DNA from: Apium graveolens
Lineage: Eukaryota; Streptophyta; Magnoliopsida; Apiales; Apiaceae
Assembly (NCBI RefSeq): GCF_009905375.1
Contig: NC_133649.1
Span: 237,364,201 to 237,428,200, forward strand
Reading direction: 5' to 3'
DNA: 64,000 bases
The notes below the pieces were generated by a model. The model did no database searches, was not told where the DNA came from, and saw only the letters and a list, made by a program, of their open reading frames with translations. The translations under genes and the position numbers were made by a program. Within the stretch, counting starts at the first letter, position 1. Each line of letters starts with the position of its first letter. Shown here one piece after another: positions 41,546-53,800 of the stretch.

Positions 41546-42850
41546 TGTTAGATAATGAATAACACACAGGGGGGGGGGTGAATGTGTTTTAGTGTTTTTC
41601 TGCTTTTCTTGAAGTGTTTATGGTGATGAATAAAGTAAATTAAAATCTTGTATTAAAATGTGTTAGCACTGAATTTAAACAGATATAAACAGTGAACACA
41701 AATCTTTTAAAACTTAATTATATATTAAAATTAAGAATGTCTTGCTACAAAAATTTTAGGCTCTTTTTTGATAAAGAGCTTAGCTTCTTCCTTGAGAGAA
41801 TTCAAGATTTCTGATCTAAATTGTTACTCTTAAAACAAAGCATCCAGTCTTTACTTTATAGAACAGTAAACACTAGTTTTTACACAGCATGCAATAGCAT
41901 GTACTAAACCCTATTTTTGGATAACCAAATCTTTCTATTTCTGTCTTAGTGTATCTTTGCTAATCTTGCCTGCTTGTGACTTTACTTTGCCAGTTAATCT
42001 TGGCCTTTGATCTTGTACTCTTCAAGTTGTGTTTTGTAGACTTGTCAATCCATCTGATTGGATTGTTTGTTGATTGTTAATTTTGGATATTTAACATGTC
42101 TACACTTTGTACTTTGAGTTTTACCTCGAGATCTCTAGTTTGGTATGTAGAGAACTTGACATCTCGATAAGTATAATGGCTTATCGAGATCTCTCATCAC
42201 TCTATAATTGTTTTGACTTATCAAAGTCTTTGAGTTCTCTGTAAGAGAATTTGGCTTATCGAGATCTCTAAATTTCTGCATGTAGAACTGACTTATCGAT
42301 ATCTCCAATCTTCATGTCTTCACTTTGGCTTGTCGATATCTCTGAGTTCTCTAATGCAGAAATGACTTGTCGATATCTCAGAGATCTCTAATGATATTTG
42401 ACTTATCGATATCTCTGAGATCTCTAGTGATAATTTGACTTGTCGATATCTCCAATCTTCATGTCTTCAATTTGACTTGTCGATATCTCTGAGACTGCTC
42501 TATAAGCTTTTCTTAACTTCTCGATAAGTCATTCTGGAGTTCTCGAATGACTTCTCTATAACACTTAATCTATGACTCGTAGACTTCTTGACTTAGAATG
42601 TTTTTCACTAAACAGATTAATTCAACTCCAAATTTCTTCATACTTTCTTTGAGGCATGATCTTCATGATCTTCTTCCAGAGCTTATTCTTAGGTTTGGGA
42701 CTGTTTACAGAAAAAACTCCAGTCTAGTCTATTTACATTTTTACAGACTTAAATGTTACAATACAAAATGCAAATTTAGATTTCAATACAACTTACTTAG
42801 GGTTGTCAATTTGACTTAGTCTTGTTTGTTTATAGGGATGTCTTGCACAA
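41546..42850 (-). repeat. Sire-A 5' LTR
   Basis: 1305 bp, plus-strand TGTTAGATAATG...GTCTTGCACAA. The outer end lacks the final CA found in the other copy (GCACAACA at 21403), so the first TG on the minus strand is lost. It contains a run of GACTTGTCGATATCTC-type words (42110-42560) but not the TCGACGGATGA array of Sire-B. A run of ten G lies near 41571. Confidence 0.88.
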
Positions 42851-45277
42851 TAAAGCTTTAACTCTGTCATCAATCTTTTTCAATAAAATATTTTCTAACT
42901 TGATCTTCAAATTCTTCTCATACTCTGTTTTATTAGATAATTGATAGATAGCAACTCTCAGATTTCTGATTTGAGCTCTTTCTGTCATCATGTCTTCCAG
43001 TGACACATAGCAAGTTTTTCTTCCATCAGGATTCATGGTTATATGCCTCTGAGTAAGAACATTTTCAATGACAGCTCCTCCTTTCTTTATATTGAATCCT
43101 TGCCCTCTGAAATTTATGTTAGAGGAACATATGATCCAAAATAATATTGACCATCATCCAGTATCCTTCTTCTGATATTGGAAAGAATCATGTTTGGCCA
43201 TAACTTTGAAGTTTTATCTTTAACTATTAGCAAATAGTGAATGTATTTCAATTCCTTTGTAGACATGATCATCAGTTCATCAAGTGAAAGAACTTGAATT
43301 TGATCATTTTTCAATCAGAGTAAGATCTTCTATTTAGGTTCATAACCATCATGTTTGTCAAGAATAATCTTCACAACTTCAAGTCTATCCAGATAATCAT
43401 CAATCACTACCTGACCAGGACTATCAACAAGTATGAAGTTCAACACCTTTAAATTGACAAGTTTAGCTTCATGACGTCCTATTCCAACTCTTGTGAAAGG
43501 TTCATTCAACTTAAGATTCTTTCCTTTTACTAACCAAGACTGCTTATGTCCCATGGTATTAGAACCAAGTAAACCATCCATCCTTATTCCTCCAGGAGTA
43601 AAGCTCAATTTATCATTACAAATGAGATCAGCAATTTTTTCCACTTGTATTTGTTCTTTATCTTTGGAAATACTTGAGCTCTCCTTTCTGCTCTTTCATG
43701 TAACATATTCATATCTGTACTCCATCTATTCCTCTCAAATCTTTTAAGCATATTTTTGTATACTTGATCTGCTTTGTCAACAGCAAGTCTAATTTTTCCT
43801 TCCTGTGCCCTTTTTTCTCTGTCAAAAATCATTTCTTCTTCCTTGAAATTTTCAGCATTAACAACTTCAACATAAGCAGAGAGAATCTGTATATCCATCC
43901 AAAATGGAATTTCTTCTTCTTTATTTTTCACAAAATCAGGATTCACTATCACTCTTTTAGTGTTAGAAAAATAATCAGAACTTGTAATTTTTGTCATCAG
44001 GAATTAAACTAGGAGTAACAAGAGTAGCTTCTATATTAGATCCATGTGATCTATCCTTAGAGAATTGAGTTGACTGTGTCTTTTGACTTTGAATTCCAGT
44101 TCCAGTTTGAACTTTCACAATATTATAGTTCTCATTTTCTTTTTTATCACCATCATCATGAGAATTGGTATTTCTCCTCAAAACTGATTCAGGTTGACAT
44201 TTTGTCTTGGGTACTATCTCCCCCTTTTTGGCATCTAGACTTTTTAGAAGAGAGAAAATAACATCCAACTTGGAATTTGTAGCATTTTGACCAGCTTCCA
44301 AAGTTGTCAGCTTCTCAGACATGTGATCTTGTTTTGCTCCCAAGCTAAACATTCTCTTTATTAAACCACTGTGTTTGTTTGTTCCATTAATAGTCATAGA
44401 AAGATCAGCAAGCTATTCTCTAAGAATAACATTATCTTTCTTGAGAGCAGAGCCTGAAGAATGCAGTCCTTTGACTAGCACTATTATGGACTTGATAGAT
44501 GCTTTCATATCAGAACTTGAAATTAATAACATGATCAGCTAAAGTCTAAGTAGATTCCATAAAGATATTCTCACTAGGTAATCTCCAAGAATAATTCCAT
44601 TTATTAGCCATGAGGATGAAGAATAGGAGTATGACCAGATGATGAACCAAAAGTAGACAATTTAGATGCTTCAATACCAACTTTTATAGCAACAACATCA
44701 GGATTATCATCATCAGAATCATATGATCACCAGAAGATTTCTCATGAATATCAGAATCAAAATCAGAATCTGGAACTATGCCTTTGAGATTTAAATCAAG
44801 ATTTGACTTGGAAGGCTTAGTTACCTGTGTAGATCCTGTAAGAAAAGAACCATGAGTACCTAAATCTCTCTGATCTTTTAAAATAATATCATCACTCCTC
44901 ATACCACTCATCTCATGACTTTTAATAGTCAGAGCTTCCTCACAAGGATTAACTAAATCCTGACATTCATCTACCTCTCCTTTTGCCAGGTAAGGATCTT
45001 GCCCCTCTTTAATTCTATTTTTCGCTAAATCTTTTCTCTCATTCTCACATAAAAGGCTCAGATAAGTTTGTGCTACAGAAATAAGAGGTGGATGAGAAGA
45101 GTTGTCTGTGATCATATGACTAGAGGTATTCCTTTGTAAATTCTAATCAATTCATATCATTAGAAAAAAATAGAGTGTAAAAGATTTGTACCTTGAGTAG
45201 TATAAACCATTGGTATAGCCTTGAGTGGTTATACCAAGATGGCTTCAATCTTATCTTGAGAAGTGATTAGTATATCT
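42851..45277 (-). pseudogene. Sire-D extra 3' ORF, C-terminal part (decayed)
   Basis: Minus-strand open pieces 42830-43036, 43114-43314, 43330-43644, 43605-43997, 43975-44397 and 44684-45115 form one decayed reading region. Seen: an acidic Asp/Ser-rich part, a segment DVIFSLLKSLDAKKGEIVPK that also occurs (SMELIFSLLLGDDAKKGEK) at 62150, a basic helical part (RKERAQEGKIRLAV-like) and SPGQVVIDDYLDRLEVVKII. It differs from the C-terminal parts of Sire-A and Sire-B. It continues to the right of Sire-B at 56862. Function unknown; no membrane helix or enzyme motif recognised. Confidence 0.6.
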
Positions 45278-45635
45278 TGTTGTAAAAGACATGCATTTAC
45301 TTTAACAAGACTAAGACAACTTGTCAACCCTAAGTAAGTTGTATTGTTATCTAAATTTATATTCTGTGCTTGTAACACTTAAAGTCTGTAAAAATTCAAA
45401 GGAGCAGACTGAAGTCTTTTTCCTAAAACAGTATCAAGCCTAAGGATTCTATCTGGAAGAAGATCAAGACGATCATGCCTCATAAGAATTTTGAAGAAGC
45501 TTAGAGTTGAATAAATCTGTTTGGAGAAAAATGTTCTAAGTCAAGATCTCTACAAGTCACAGATTTAATGTTATAGAGAAGTCATTCGAGAACTCCAGAA
45601 TGACTTATCGAGAAGTCATTTAAACTCCAAAGAGT

Positions 45636-45845
45636 ACCGACAGATAAGCAATATCTACTCGACGGATGAGCTATATATCCACTCGATGGATGAATAACAT
45701 CTACTCGACGGATGAGCTATATATCCACTCGATGGATGAATAACATCTACTCGACAGATGAGCAATATCTACTCGACGGATAAGCTATACATCTACTCGA
45801 TGGATGAACAATATCTACTCAACGGATAAGTAATATCCACCAGGA
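45636..45845 (+). repeat. Array of nine CTCGACGGATGAG-type units in the Sire-B 5' LTR
   Basis: Nine units of 22-26 bp carry the core (C/A)TCGACGGATGA or the variants TCGATGGATGA, TCGACAGATGA and TCAACGGATAA. They lie in U3, several hundred bp upstream of the TATA box. Confidence 0.9.
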
Positions 45846-46318
45846 GTAGAAAAGTCAGGAAAGCTACTCGAGAACTCAAAAAGATATCGATAAGTCATTC
45901 TTTCAGTAGAGAACTCGGAGTTATCAATAAGTCTATATCCATTCGAGAACTCAGAGATCTCTACAAGTCAAGTGAAGTTATGAAGACTAGAATCTCGATG
46001 AGTTGAAGACCTCTACAAGCCAAACTCATTATGGAGAACTAGAGATCTCGATAAGCCTTTGTACTTATCGAGATATCAAGTGTTCAAATAAATCAAACTT
46101 GAGATCTCGAAGTACAGTCTCAAAGTACAGAATTGCAGATCAGTTCAATTTCCAAGATAAACAATCAACAAACAATCCAACAGCTGCATTGACAAGTCTA
46201 CAAAAAGCAGCTTGAAGTGTGCGCAAGATCAATGGAAAAGATTAACTAACAAAGGAAGATTAAAGTAAACACGGGATACTAAAGATATGCTAAGCCAGAA
46301 ATGGAAGATTTGCTTTTC

Positions 46319-46326
46319 TATAAATA
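46319..46326 (+). promoter_or_regulatory. TATA box of the Sire-B 5' LTR
   Basis: TATAAATA in TTTCTATAAATAGAAATG; repeated in the 3' LTR at 56471. Confidence 0.75.
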
Positions 46327-46720
46327 GAAATGACAAGTGACAGTTTAGAAAAGCTAATAGCATGTTTATTATCCACTATGTAAACCAACAGTTAACTGAG
46401 CTATAAAGTTAACACTGGTCCTCTAGTTAGAAGTAACAATTTAGATCCAAAAAAAATTCTTGTAACACTCTCGAGAAGAAGCTGAGCTCTTTAACTTCGA
46501 AGAGCTTAGAAATTTTGTAGCAAAGCATCTTAATTTTTAATACAAAAATTAAGTGAGTTTTGAAGATCTGTGTTCTTTATTTTGTGCAAGTTTAATTTCT
46601 GCATGAACACTTTTCTATACAAGATTTAATTTACTTTGTTCTACCATTATCTTTCAAGAAAAGCCTAAAATCAAAAAAACACATTCACCCCCCTCTGTGT
46701 GTGATTCATTACCTAACAAG

Positions 46721-46732
46721 TGGTATCAGAGC
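46721..46732 (+). other. Sire-B primer-binding site (initiator Met tRNA)
   Basis: TGGTATCAGAGC two bases after the LTR end: an exact copia PBS. Confidence 0.92.
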
Positions 46733-46844
46733 AAAATCTGAAAGAAAATAGATTCAATATCTTGGAAGAATAAATACACTAAAAATCAGTAGCATCAAAA
46801 TTCCTACCTTTGACAAAGCTAACTACACTCTTTGGAAAAAGAAA

Positions 46845-47942
46845 ATGATGATGTTTATCAGGATGGCAAATCCATTCTACATTCAGATCCTCAAGAATGG
46901 ACCCTTAATTCCTATGGTAAGGGTTGAGGAATCTACAGATGTAGACATTGTCATACCAGCTCATTATGCTCCAAAAGATCCTGCTGAGTATACAGATTCT
47001 GAAAAGGAGAAAGTTTCCCTGGATTGCAGCTTGCAAATGTTATTGATTGAGTCACTTGACAATGTGATGTACAATAATATTATCAACTGTGACACTGCCA
47101 AGCTGATATGGGAAAAGATTAAGATACTGTGTGAAGGAACTGAGAAGGTTAGATCAAATCAAAGAAGGATACTGATTTCACAGTATGAGGGTTTCATGGC
47201 TAAGCCTAAGGAAAACATTACTGATGTGTTTGAAAGATTCAACAAGCTGATAAATGACTTGCAGCTTCATGACAAATACTATGAAGCTGAAGAAGTGAAT
47301 CTAAAGTTCTTGCTTACTCTCCCTGACCATTTGGAACAAAAAATCTCAGCAATCAAGGAAGGAAGAGACTTGAGCAGAATAACTCTGGAAATTCTGTATG
47401 GGATTCTTAAAACATATGAACTAAAGACGATTCAAAGGCAATCGCTGAGGTCTGGTCAAGGACATGTGGTGGATGACTCAAGTGCTTTAATTGTTAATGA
47501 AATTCACTCATTCAATAATGAACTAAGATACCAAACTTCAGATGCCTTATCAAGTGAGCAGAGAACAAATGATTCACAGGAGCAAGCCATCTTAGAGTTG
47601 GAAAAGGATGAGTTTTACACTCTTGAAGAACTGGATGAGCTAGACCAGTCTATGGCCTATCTAGCTAGAAAATTCTCTAACATTAGAGTAAAGAAGCCAA
47701 GGTACTTCAGGAATAAAGGACAATCCTTCAACAAAGACAACAACTGGAAAGAGAAAGGGAAGTACAATTCCGATAGCAAGAGTGGTTATAAAACTGGATC
47801 TATTGATAGATCTAATATAAGGTGCTTCAATTGTGATGAAATAGGCCACTTTGCTACAGAATGCAGGAAACCCAAAAAGGCAAAGAAAGACAAAGCTTAT
47901 CTTGAACTGGAAGCAAAGTATGAAACTCTTCCGAAAAAGTAA
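46845..47942 (+). CDS. Sire-B Gag, N-terminal frame
   Basis: 365 codons open. The family start equivalent to 41494 in Sire-A has become ATA near 46769, so translation would have to begin at an internal Met (46845). UBN2-type capsid: DTAKLIWEKIKILCEGTEKV, QYEGFMAKPKENITDVFERF and LLTLPDHLEQKISAIKEGRD; then a Glu-rich linker (ELEKDEFYTLEELDELDQSM), a basic stretch and an intact CCHC knuckle CFNCDEIGHFATEC (about residues 327-340). A TAA at 47940 ends it, and 48027 resumes the family's sequence. Confidence 0.8.
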   Translation: MMMFIRMANPFYIQILKNGPLIPMVRVEESTDVDIVIPAHYAPKDPAEYTDSEKEKVSLDCSLQMLLIESLDNVMYNNIINCDTAKLIWEKIKILCEGTEKVRSNQRRILISQYEGFMAKPKENITDVFERFNKLINDLQLHDKYYEAEEVNLKFLLTLPDHLEQKISAIKEGRDLSRITLEILYGILKTYELKTIQRQSLRSGQGHVVDDSSALIVNEIHSFNNELRYQTSDALSSEQRTNDSQEQAILELEKDEFYTLEELDELDQSMAYLARKFSNIRVKKPRYFRNKGQSFNKDNNWKEKGKYNSDSKSGYKTGSIDRSNIRCFNCDEIGHFATECRKPKKAKKDKAYLELEAKYETLPKK

Positions 47943-48026
47943 CAGAGCAAAGATTAAATTGCAGAGGGAAAGAGTTGGGATGATTAAGATAATGATGAAG
48001 ATGAGGAAGTTGGAAACTATGCTCTA

Positions 48027-49150
48027 ATGGCTTTGGAGCAAGGTGAATCATCCTCATCAAAAGGACAAACACCAATTCTTACCACTATTGATTTAAATGT
48101 AAATCAATACAAGGAAACTGTTGAAAAGATGAGCACAGAAATATTTCACATTAACACGAGCATGGTTGCTGCTATTGAAGAAGTTAGCAGATTAACAAAG
48201 ATAAATAAGAAGCTCGAGAGTGAGAAACAAGAAACTGAATTGTTGCTGGTTGAGCTTGAAGCTTTAAAACAAGAAAATGCCTATCTCAAGAATAAGCTCA
48301 AGTGTGCAAATGAAATTGAAGCAGTGTTAAGGGAGAAACTAGAAAAGAATGAAGTAAAGATGAAATCTTTCAGAAATGCATCTGAACTGGTTGAACAGTA
48401 TCATGAGAAGAATAAGCCATGTGCAAACATTGCTATTGGCCTCGACTATGAAGAAATGGTGACAAAAAGATGACTGTAGGTAACAAAGGGAAAGCCAAGA
48501 AGACTGAGAATGCTCCAACCTTTTTGAAAGAGGTTAATACACCTACATTCAAAGCATGTGTAGTCAACTTCAGTGAAGAATAATTGATAATCAAGCAAGA
48601 AATTGTTGATGTAGATAAATAAAAGAAAACTGAAGAATCAGTCCAGTCTTCAAAAAATGAAGAGAAGCTCATGAACAAACATAGTCCCAAGACTCCTGTT
48701 CATGAAACCAAAGCTGTAGATGCAAGAAAGAAAAAGAGAAATAGAAATAGAAAAATAGGGATAAACAAAAGCAATAATTTTGCTTATGTTGCCAATGCTC
48801 CTAGAAAGAAGTGTGAAAAATGTGACTCTTCTAATCATCTAACTCACCTTTGTAAAAAGGTTGTTAGCAAGCCAGCTAAAGGAGCTTGCAAATACAATGA
48901 AGCTAATTCTAATGATCCCTATTCATTTTGTGACAAGTTTGACTGCATTCCTTGCAACATGAAGGTAATGAAGAGTTGCCATAAACTGAGAGTAGACCTT
49001 AAAGAATCAATAAATGAATCTAAATCAGAAGGAAAACATGCACAACAATCACTAAATTTTGTTTCTTCTAAAATTACTCATTCTACTTCTCCTGAAAAAG
49101 TTACCAAGAAGAAACTGCCCAACACTGCTTGGGTTTCCAAACACACTTAA
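48027..49150 (+). pseudogene. Sire-B Gag, C-terminal region
   Basis: Frames 48027-48473 and 48671-49150. The first has a predicted coiled coil (VELEALKQENAYLKNKLKC). The second has a basic stretch RKKKRNRNRKIGINKSNNFA, a second CCHC knuckle CEKCDSSNHLTHLC and a Cys-rich DPYSFCDKFDCIPCNMKVMK. Stops near 48472 and 48582 and a shift break the connection. Two knuckles flanking a long coiled coil are unusual for copia Gag but shared with Sire-A, so this is a family trait. Confidence 0.75.
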
Positions 49151-49156
49151 GACTCA

Positions 49157-49402
49157 TTGTGTGCAGGGCAAGTGAAGAAAGTCATCTGGATCATAGACAG
49201 TGGATGTTCCAGGCATATGACTAGTGGTAAAGCCCTGTTATCACAATTTGAGGAGAAAGCTGGCCCATTTGTGACCTTTGGAGACAACAGAAAAGGATTC
49301 AAAATGGGATATGGTAAGAATGTATTGAAAATATTGTCTTTGATTAATGTAGCACTAGTAGCTGATCTTGAAGTGAGTCTTTTCAGAATTAGCATATTGT
49401 AG
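49157..49402 (+). pseudogene. Sire-B protease
   Basis: An 81-codon frame with VIWIIDSGCSRHMTSGKALL: the Asp-Ser-Gly active site of copia aspartic protease, about residue 13. FVTFGDNRKGFKMGYGK matches the usual flap-side sequence. A TAG at 49147, just upstream, separates it from Gag; the frame fails before the pre-integrase domain. Confidence 0.8.
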
Positions 49403-49946
49403 ACAATGGTCTCAAGTCTTATTCTACAAGGAGAATGCACTGTTATCAGTAAGAAAACTAGTGAAGTTGTTCCTAATGGAGTAAGGAAATGAAGCTTGTT
49501 TGTTAAAGATTTTGACTTAATAAATAAGAATGGTATTTACTGCTTCTACACCAAGGTATCAAGAGAAATAAACAAGCTTGCTCAAGTTGAGGATTGTAAA
49601 GTTTGTTAAACTAAGAAAATGAAGAAACTCCCAACAAGAGAATTTTGGCAAATGGAAGCTCATCTCATACACCTGAGTTTGATTGCACAGCCTCAGGGGG
49701 AGAAAAAGTATCTTCAGATACTGGAAGGAAGCTCAACTTGGGATTATGACATTCTAAGGGAATTAGTTTTGGAGCTGTTGGTTTCATAGATACAAATTTT
49801 GTCTTTCTAAAACCTGTATCCTGATTTAGCATTAAAACTTCTTGCACCAATAGAAAAATAGCTAGATGACATTTTTACTAAACCTTTGGATGAAGAAACT
49901 TTCACTAGACTTTTAAGTGAAATTGGATTTCTCAATTCTTCATCTT
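49403..49946 (+). pseudogene. Sire-B pol deletion scar
   Basis: After protease come stop-rich pieces of the pre-integrase domain (KNGIYCFYTKVSREINKLAQ and VEDCKVC near 49520-49608). About 230 bases later the reading is already the very end of pol (LDDIFTKPLDEETFTRLLSE, 49866-49925). Integrase, RT and nearly all RNase H (about 3 kb in a normal copia) are gone. The bridging 49640-49840 has no clear homology by eye. Confidence 0.8.
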
Positions 49947-50159
49947 AAGGCAAGAACTCAGCTAATGTTGTGCAGCAGATTAATCTCCAGTAAATCAAAA
50001 TTAATTTGATTAAATTGGAAATTAACTGAAATATGAATTATAAATATTTCATAATTCTCTGTATATTTGTCTTTTAAATTTAATTAACTTAGAATCTTTC
50101 AAATTATGAGTGAACTGCTTAGTTGTTAATTACATCCTTAATATGTAAAATTAACTCAA

Positions 50160-50720
50160 GGCATAATTACAATAACCAAAAGTATCTAGAGAACTGAGTT
50201 CTCGATAAGTATAAAGTGACTTCTCGATAAGTCATTTTAGGACTTCTCGAGCGAGTCTTCGATAAGTCAACTTACTGACTTCTCAAGTGACTTTTCGATA
50301 GGTTCAAAATGACTTATCGATAAGTCCTTATAGAGTTCTCTAGTAGTATTCATTCACAGAGTTCTCTATAAGTACAAACTTTAACTTATCAATAACTCAG
50401 AACTGAGATAATTTAAATTGATAAATTATTTTAGTAAAATACTTTTGGAAAATGTATTCTAATTTTATTTTGAATTTATTCAAGTAAAAGTTAGAATTAA
50501 TTCAGTCCACTTTTGGGGACAAACTGGGTATTTATTTGACATTTCGATAAGTCAAGCTTGAGTTCTCTATAAGAGTGATTTAAAATGACTTCTCGATATG
50601 TACTTCACTTCTCTAAATGACTTCTCGATAGACAAACTCCAAATGTTTATTTTTGAGTTCTCGACAAGTCATCTTCTTTTACTATAAATACCCAGACTTC
50701 TCGATACATACTTACTTAGA
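50160..50720. repeat. Sire-B spacer with clustered TCGATAAGTC palindromes
   Basis: At least a dozen GACTTCTCGATAAGTC/GACTTATCGATAAGTC-like words, with a perfect 16-bp palindrome at 50311-50326. It lies between the pol remnant and the 3' ORF, as in Sire-A (26990-27600). TCTCTCATTTTTC-type pyrimidine sequence follows before the ATG at 50829. Confidence 0.82.
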
Positions 50721-50828
50721 ACTTTCAAGATCTAAAGTGAGCTAGCTTTCAATCCATAACCGTTTTCTCTCTCATTTTTCATTCCTTCTCAGAGATCTTT
50801 CCTACCCATTCATTCTCATCAATCAACT

Positions 50829-53800
50829 ATGGCTCAAAATGTTGCTAGGGCATCTATCCGGATAAAGGAACTAATTATCTTGCTTTCACTGATGCAAACC
50901 AAGCTCCTGATAGTTTCAAGGGGTTTGAAAAACTGTTGTCTGAATCCTATCTTGCAGGTGCCTTGACTGCAAATCCAGTACTTTATCTAGATGTGCTGCA
51001 TTATTTCTGGACTACAGCTGTAGTGAGGACTGATGTTAACAACAACTCTCTCTCCCTGGTGGTGACACACACAATTGGAGGCCAACAAATAGAATTCAAT
51101 GATCAAGATATGAATAGAGCTTTGGGGCTGCCAACTGAGAATCTGGTGGAGGTACCAACTCCTGATGAGCTGACTGAGTTTATGGACTTCATCAATTATG
51201 GTGGAAGAATCAACCTGTCAAGCTTAAACAGAACCAATCTAAGGAAGAAGTGGTCATTCATCTTTGACTCTGTAGTAAGGGCCTTTACTTGCAGAAAAAC
51301 TGGATATGAAAATGTCTCAAGTGTTGTGCAAAAGCTGGTGTATTCAATTGCCCACAACAGACACCTGAATGTTGGTCTACTGATCCTGGAAGAACTTGCA
51401 ACCAGGCTGATTATGCCCTAACAGCTAGAGGTAAGGAAATATTCTTTCCTAGATTTATTATGTCCACTTTAAATAATAAAGCAGCTGACATACATCTATT
51501 GAATGGTATAGATAGTACTAAGATAGGCAATTGTAAGCAAGTGTCCAAGATAATATTTGGCTCACTTACTACAAAGAATAAGGTCAATGTAAGTCTGAAA
51601 ATCACTCCATTTATGTTGGAAAGATTTAGGACTTATCCTTATCCTATGCCTGATATGAGATCAAATGCACAATCTAGTACAGCTATGATTCCTAAACCTA
51701 TGGAGGTACAAACACAAGATCACCAACAGGGATCTTCCCAAGCTGCAACCATTCTTTCACAACCTTTAGAAGCTAGGAAACCAACTATCTCATCTTCTCA
51801 AAAAAGTGAGGTCAGTAAAAAGAAGAGAAAGGAGATAAACCTAGCTGCGTTAAATGAGAGTGGTAAGGAGAAAGCTGAAAGAGTACCACCTCTGGTCAAA
51901 AGATCCAAAAGAAGTAAACAAACTGAGCTGACCACTCTATCTTCCTCTACATTCTCCTAACATGATGCAGTTGTAAAAATAACCAGGAGTAAGTCTGCAC
52001 AGCCTACACCAGAAGCAATTCAAGTGTATGGTAGGAGAAACAATGAAGGCACTCACTGCGAGAGCACCTCTCTTGAAGCTCCCTCATATATTCAGGGGGA
52101 GCTGCTAACACTCACAACAGAGCAACAATTTCTTATATCCAATATTTCTTCTATCCTAATTCCACTTGACTCCATTTCTCAAGTGCACCAAAAATCAAGT
52201 GACTTAGCTCAAGAAGCTTTGCTTACCACCCAGATACCTCATTTAGATGGTGAGAGGCTACATGTTGTGGTAGACCTTGATGACACCATCACAGATATGG
52301 GGGGTTCGAGGCTGGTGCACATGACAGTAACCCAGTCAAATCCCCTCCAATTCAATTGGAGGTTCCCACTACAAGTGGAGGACAACACACTGTCATAACC
52401 ACAGAGAAATATGTGAGTCAAACTGTGATCTTAGTCACAAGAGTTTCTGATGAACCATCAAGCTCTCAAACTCAACAACCTCATATACTCTCTCAGTGGC
52501 TACAAGAATCTGCCTCTCAACCAACTCCTGTAGATGATCTACTAGTAGAGCAGATCTCTGGACTGGCTAACATCTCATAGCATGTTTTAACTTCAAACAT
52601 GAGCAACCAAGATTATCAAGCCATTATGCTTGCTTACAATGAAGAAGTTGAGGATCAAAATGAGAAAATTGTCAATGATGCGGAACCAGATGGGAATGTG
52701 GATGCATGGCTGTCTGAGGACTTTGCCTTGGATATTAATCAAGTTTTGGCCAGATTTAAAGAAGAGTATGTTACAATTCTGGGCAGCAATGCAAAAGACT
52801 TGAGTCCAGAAGATGTCTATGATGCCATTACAGATGTATACAAATCTCATCTCAAAGCATTTCATCTGTTTGGTAAGGCTCTTGAAATGAAGCTCACTGT
52901 TCATGAAGACAGAATCAGAAAACTGGTGAATGAGAAAATGGACAAGATCATACCATCTCAAGAGCAGATCTCTTCGAAATTCAAGCATTTTTATAAGTAA
53001 ATGGCTAGGATGGATCTTGCCTCTATTGAGAAGGAAGTTAAAAATCTCAAACTATCATTCACAAATCTCCATACAGTGATCCAGCAACAAATTACTCACT
53101 CAAATGAGACCAAGGTCCAGCTGGATCAACTTCACCAGAGCAGATATAAACCTTCAGCATTGCTGATGGAAGGGATCAAAGAGGCTGTAGGAGAACACTT
53201 TGGCACATCTAGCAGCTCTTATCAGCCTGGATCCACCTCAACAAATCTGCAAATTCAGTCTCTACAGGATCAAGTCACATCATTGCAAGACTCCAACTCC
53301 TCTCTCACTGCACAAGTTCAGGCTTTAACATCTCTTATCAAGAGCCAACAAACAGACATCCAAACTCTGGTGGACTCCTATAAGCATCTTCAAATGCAAA
53401 ATTCCATAGCTTTAGGAGCCATCATGGGAAAACTCAACATACCACTACCTTCTTTGCATGAACAAGTAAGACCTGAAATCCCTACTCCCCTTCTCATGCC
53501 TGTCAACAAGACTAAGGGGGAGATATAGGCTAGGTTGGCATAGTCAAGGTCATCTCAAACACGAGTCCAAAGTGCTGAAGAGAGTTTAAATCAAAAAATT
53601 GATATTGGAATAGAGAGACTTTTTAAAGCAGTTGAGGGTCCCGGTCAAAGCAGAGAATTTGATGAACCGCTTAAGGCACTCAGAGTTTTTCTCAATAACA
53701 ATTTCTTCACCTACAAGAAAGCGTTGGACAGGACAATAAAATCAATAAGAGTGATCTTGGTAACTAAAGACAATTTTAAGGAAAGAAGGATAGTGGTCAA

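Larger units (their letters stand above)
21100..42850 (-). mobile_element. Sirevirus-like copia element Sire-A (minus strand, nested insertions, defective)
   Basis: Read right to left: 5' LTR 42850-41546, initiator-Met PBS, gag, integrase, RT, RNase H, a 0.9-kb palindrome-rich spacer, a long 3' ORF, purine tract and 3' LTR (cut at 21100 by element X). Copia-2 (29744-38477) sits between integrase and RT, and a solo LTR (24410-25027) sits in the 3' ORF. Gag followed by pol and a large extra ORF is the Sirevirus (SIRE/Maximus) plan. Stops and shifts occur in every ORF, and the protease region is deleted near 39176. Confidence 0.85.
45278..46718 (+). repeat. Sire-B 5' LTR
   Basis: 1441 bp, TGTTGTAAAAGACATG...ACCTAACA. 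Contains GAGAACTC/CGAGAAGTC palindromic words, the nine-copy CTCGACGGATGAG array (45636-45845) and TATAAATA (46319). The CTCGAGAAGAAGCTGAGCTC segment near 46470 lies in the transcribed part. Confidence 0.92.

Noticed and set aside
41546..42850. This LTR as the 3' LTR of Sire-D, making a shared-LTR tandem with Sire-A
   Set aside because: Sire-D reads directly into the LTR without the purine tract GGGGGAGAT that the other Sirevirus-type elements have, so an independent Sire-A end is more likely.
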